The notes below the pieces were generated by a model. It was not told the origin of the DNA, searched no databases, and was given only the letters and a program-made list of their open reading frames with translations. This document shows, piece after piece, positions 61,538-64,000 of a stretch of DNA of 64,000 bases. The position numbers were made by a program, and so were the translations under genes. Origin of the DNA: an uncultured bacterium (GTDB lineage: Bacteria; Verrucomicrobiota; Kiritimatiellia; RFP12; UBA1067); assembly GCA_902799955.1 (NCBI GenBank), contig CADCCQ010000004.1, positions 22,812-86,811 on the forward strand. The letters run 5' to 3'. Numbering within the stretch: the stretch's first letter is position 1; each line of letters starts with the position of its first letter.

Positions 61538-64000
61538 ATGAAGAGGATGTTGCTTTTGCCGGCCTTGGCCGGAATGTTGGTGATGCCCGCCGCGGCAGTG
61601 GACGGCATTTCGTTCGATGGGCTTTCGTCCGTTGACGCGGCGGCGTTCAACATCGAACGCGCAGACAAGGACGGCGACCGCATCTACCAGTTTACGGAGA
61701 AGAGTGGAACGCACGCGCGCGAAATCGTCGTTGTGCCGGGCGACGGGTTGAAGGCCGAGGCGGCCGAGGTGCGATACCCGCAAGGCGAAACGGCGGAGCG
61801 TCCCTTCGTTGAGAACGGGAAGATCTTTCTTACGTTCGCGCCGGGCGAGACGCTGTTTCTGGCGTGGCCGATGTCGCGACGGAGCGCGACACTCCCGTTG
61901 AGGTTACCGGAAATCGTTGGCCGTGAACAGCCGGCGCGCGTAGTGCGGCGCAAGACGATCGAGCGCGACGGCGGCGCGGCGCTTGAGGGCGCGGCGTGGA
62001 TCTGGCATCCAGACGCAATGCAGCAGAAGGCCGTCGCGACACTGCGCACGTCATTCGACATTCCCGAAAGCGCGGCTGTCGATGCTGCGACGCTCACGTT
62101 CTCGCTCGACAACGGCGGCGAGGTGCGTTTGAACGGGCAGGTCGTGGGCAAGCAGGCGACGAACTCGTCTTCGTGGATGAAGCTCTCGAAAAATACTGAT
62201 TTACGCGTATTGCTCAAATCGGGACGCAACGTCCTTGAGGCGACGTGCGACAATTTCATTCCTGGAGATGCGGGGTTCATCGCCTCTCTCGACATGATCG
62301 TGGGAGGGAAGAAGATACGCGTCTTCACGAACGACAAGTCATGGGAGGCGTCGCTTGACGGCAAGGCGTTCAAGCGCGCGAAGAGCGCGGGTAAATATGG
62401 CGACATGCCGTGGCTGCGCTTCAACGCGAAAGGGTATGCAACCCAGAAGCCGTTGCCGAAGTCATACTCCACGGAGCTTTCGTTCGACCTGGGGATGTTC
62501 GTGCCGCCGGGACGTCTCTTCTTCGTAGGCGATGGTTTCAAGCGTGAAATCACGTCTGTCCTGAAGCCGGGATTGAACAAGGTGGCCGAAGCGCGCGACG
62601 TGAAGAATCCGCGCCTCATGTGGAGCCCGCCCTCGCAGGGCGTTTACGACCTTCGCTGCGAGTACCTTGCCAAACCCTTTGGCGTGGTGAAGCCGCGCTT
62701 CTTCTGGAAGTGGGCCGGCAAGAGGCCGGAGAAGTTCAAACTCGCCGTTTTCGATCTCTTCGATCATACTGTTGCTACGCAAGGTGTCAAGGGTATGGTT
62801 GGGATGTACGAGACGTCGGAACATCTTTACGTCGAACCGAAGCTGGAACTCAAACCGTTTACGGAGTATGCGTGGTATGTGATATGTGACGGTGGGTGTG
62901 AAACCGCCACGTTCGTCACGGGCATCGAGAAGTGGGAAAAGCCGTTCTTCAAGCCGCCGTGGCAGCACGACCAGAAGGAATACTGGATTGCGCGGAGGAA
63001 GGTGACGCTGAAAGACGCGAAGAGCGTGATCATTGCACTCGCGTCGCTCGGGTCGCACAGGCTATACGTGAACGGCAAGCCGGCGAGCGACTGCTTCGGA
63101 CCGAACCGGAGCCACGTGGAGGACGGCATCCTCCTTGCCACGACATACGATGTGACAGGTCTCGTGAAGGACGGCGAGAACGAGTTCAAGGTCTATATGC
63201 ACGATGGCTGGGCCGCCTTGGGGCAGTGCAAGGAGAAAGAGTCGTGTCTGAGCGTGGACGGACGCGCCGTGACGGAGGAGGGCTGCGTTGCGATCGACTC
63301 CGCAGAGCCGTGGGACGTTTCGCTAAGCGCGGACCGCTCGTACGGGCGTTTGAGCTACAACTGCAACGGGCGCAATCGCGGCATCGAGCATCTCTGCGAC
63401 GTGGAGCGCGAGACGCGCCAGGCGCGCGGCGTGGTGCGCACGGGGCCTGCGTTCACCGTTTCGTGCGACGTTGCCGAGCGCGACTACGCGATTCGCGAGA
63501 TCAGGCCCGTCTCAATCGAAGAGACAGCGACGCCCGGCAAGTGGAAGATCGACATGGGCGAGGCGTTCTCCGGTTTCATACGCCTCAAGCTCAATGGGAA
63601 AAAGGGCACGGTCGCGCGGATGACGGCGAGCGACACGTTCGTTGACGAGTGCGTGTTCGGGCAGATCGCGGAGTTTGAGTTCTGCGGCGGTGACGGCGTT
63701 TTCGAGAACAGGATGAATACGCAGTCCGGCAGGTTCTTCTACCTCACGGGATGCGAGAAGCCGGAGCTTGACGACGTGACGGGTGTCGTGATCGGCTGCT
63801 GTGGACGCATCCATGGCGGGTTCAAGGGCGACAGGGACCTTGAGAAGATACTCGCTCTCGACCGCGACACGTTCATCGCGACGACGATGGGCGGCGTGAC
63901 AGTGGACTGTCCGCACCGCGAGCGCCTGGGCTACGGCGAGGCGAGCCTTTCCGCGATGTGGGGCGACGGCATGCCGCAGTTCGACAGCGCGGCGTACTAC
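61538..64000 (+). CDS. Secreted GH78-like alpha-L-rhamnosidase (3' end off window)
   Basis: 821 codons are seen and the frame is open at the right edge. Signal peptide MKRMLLLPALAGMLVMPAAA. N-terminal beta-sandwich regions are followed by ALEGAAWIWHPD, a carbohydrate-binding-like part near 130-270, and a GH78-type N-domain (KEYWIARRKVTL...SHRLYVNGKPAS). The catalytic barrel then begins, with VTVDCPHRERLGYGEA (about 790-805), the family's D-C-P-x-R-x-E-R-x-G/Y signature containing the general acid region. It should cut terminal rhamnose. Codon use is less GC-biased than in the core genes before it. GH78 plus the GH106 at 47660 imply rhamnose-rich substrates. Confidence 0.82.
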   Translation, partial: MKRMLLLPALAGMLVMPAAAVDGISFDGLSSVDAAAFNIERADKDGDRIYQFTEKSGTHAREIVVVPGDGLKAEAAEVRYPQGETAERPFVENGKIFLTFAPGETLFLAWPMSRRSATLPLRLPEIVGREQPARVVRRKTIERDGGAALEGAAWIWHPDAMQQKAVATLRTSFDIPESAAVDAATLTFSLDNGGEVRLNGQVVGKQATNSSSWMKLSKNTDLRVLLKSGRNVLEATCDNFIPGDAGFIASLDMIVGGKKIRVFTNDKSWEASLDGKAFKRAKSAGKYGDMPWLRFNAKGYATQKPLPKSYSTELSFDLGMFVPPGRLFFVGDGFKREITSVLKPGLNKVAEARDVKNPRLMWSPPSQGVYDLRCEYLAKPFGVVKPRFFWKWAGKRPEKFKLAVFDLFDHTVATQGVKGMVGMYETSEHLYVEPKLELKPFTEYAWYVICDGGCETATFVTGIEKWEKPFFKPPWQHDQKEYWIARRKVTLKDAKSVIIALASLGSHRLYVNGKPASDCFGPNRSHVEDGILLATTYDVTGLVKDGENEFKVYMHDGWAALGQCKEKESCLSVDGRAVTEEGCVAIDSAEPWDVSLSADRSYGRLSYNCNGRNRGIEHLCDVERETRQARGVVRTGPAFTVSCDVAERDYAIREIRPVSIEETATPGKWKIDMGEAFSGFIRLKLNGKKGTVARMTASDTFVDECVFGQIAEFEFCGGDGVFENRMNTQSGRFFYLTGCEKPELDDVTGVVIGCCGRIHGGFKGDRDLEKILALDRDTFIATTMGGVTVDCPHRERLGYGEASLSAMWGDGMPQFDSAAYY

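Overview
The window is high-GC, tightly packed bacterial DNA. Genes overlap mostly by 1-4 bases, Shine-Dalgarno starts predominate, and several promoters are clear sigma-70 type. No rRNA, tRNA or CRISPR is visible. DUF4838, GH106 and GH78 proteins, an orphan SUMF1-fold protein, a DUF4143 ATPase and a mixed polysaccharide locus suggest the PVC superphylum, perhaps a gut Kiritimatiellota. That placement is an inference from gene content, not a marker-gene result.

Region 1 (1-24.9 kb, mostly minus strand) is a surface/exopolysaccharide locus. It carries a monotopic phosphoglycosyl transferase, GT4, GT26 and GT2 glycosyltransferases, Wzx flippase, Wzy polymerase, Wza-like export lipoprotein, a Wzc-like chain-length protein whose kinase half looks degenerate, an acyltransferase and membrane glycosyltransferase-like proteins. 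Woven into the same operons is a signalling system: two hybrid histidine kinases (one built on an APC-type permease, one on periplasmic binding domains), a lone HPt protein, a REC-PP2C-HATPase protein and a STAS protein. Together they match the domain logic of the HptB-HsbR-HsbA pathway of Pseudomonas aeruginosa.

Region 2 (25-29.3 kb) is accessory, with lower GC. It has a coiled-coil secreted protein, a DUF4143 ATPase and a secreted SUMF1-fold protein with a possible hypervariable C-terminus. It also has two related promoter-plus-leader elements, two sets of three direct repeats spaced 33-34 bp (resembling IS21-type ends), a 20-bp inverted repeat pair and a coding remnant.

Region 3 (29.3-64 kb, plus strand) mixes housekeeping and glycan-use genes. 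In order: beta-galactosidase, der, murF, citrate synthase, hisB, hisA, purL and iorA; then DUF4838, a sugar isomerase-family protein and GH106 rhamnosidase; then aspS, a membrane glycosyltransferase, dxs, a NERD protein, tail-specific protease, dapF, an SPFH/NfeD pair, and a GH78 rhamnosidase cut by the right edge.

The whole window is peppered with short tandem repeats of 7 bp (sometimes 8 bp) in at least six unrelated unit families. They lie between genes and in frame inside genes, where they create heptapeptide linkers, part of a signal peptide and even stop codons. They resemble the heptanucleotide STRR repeats known from heterocystous cyanobacteria.
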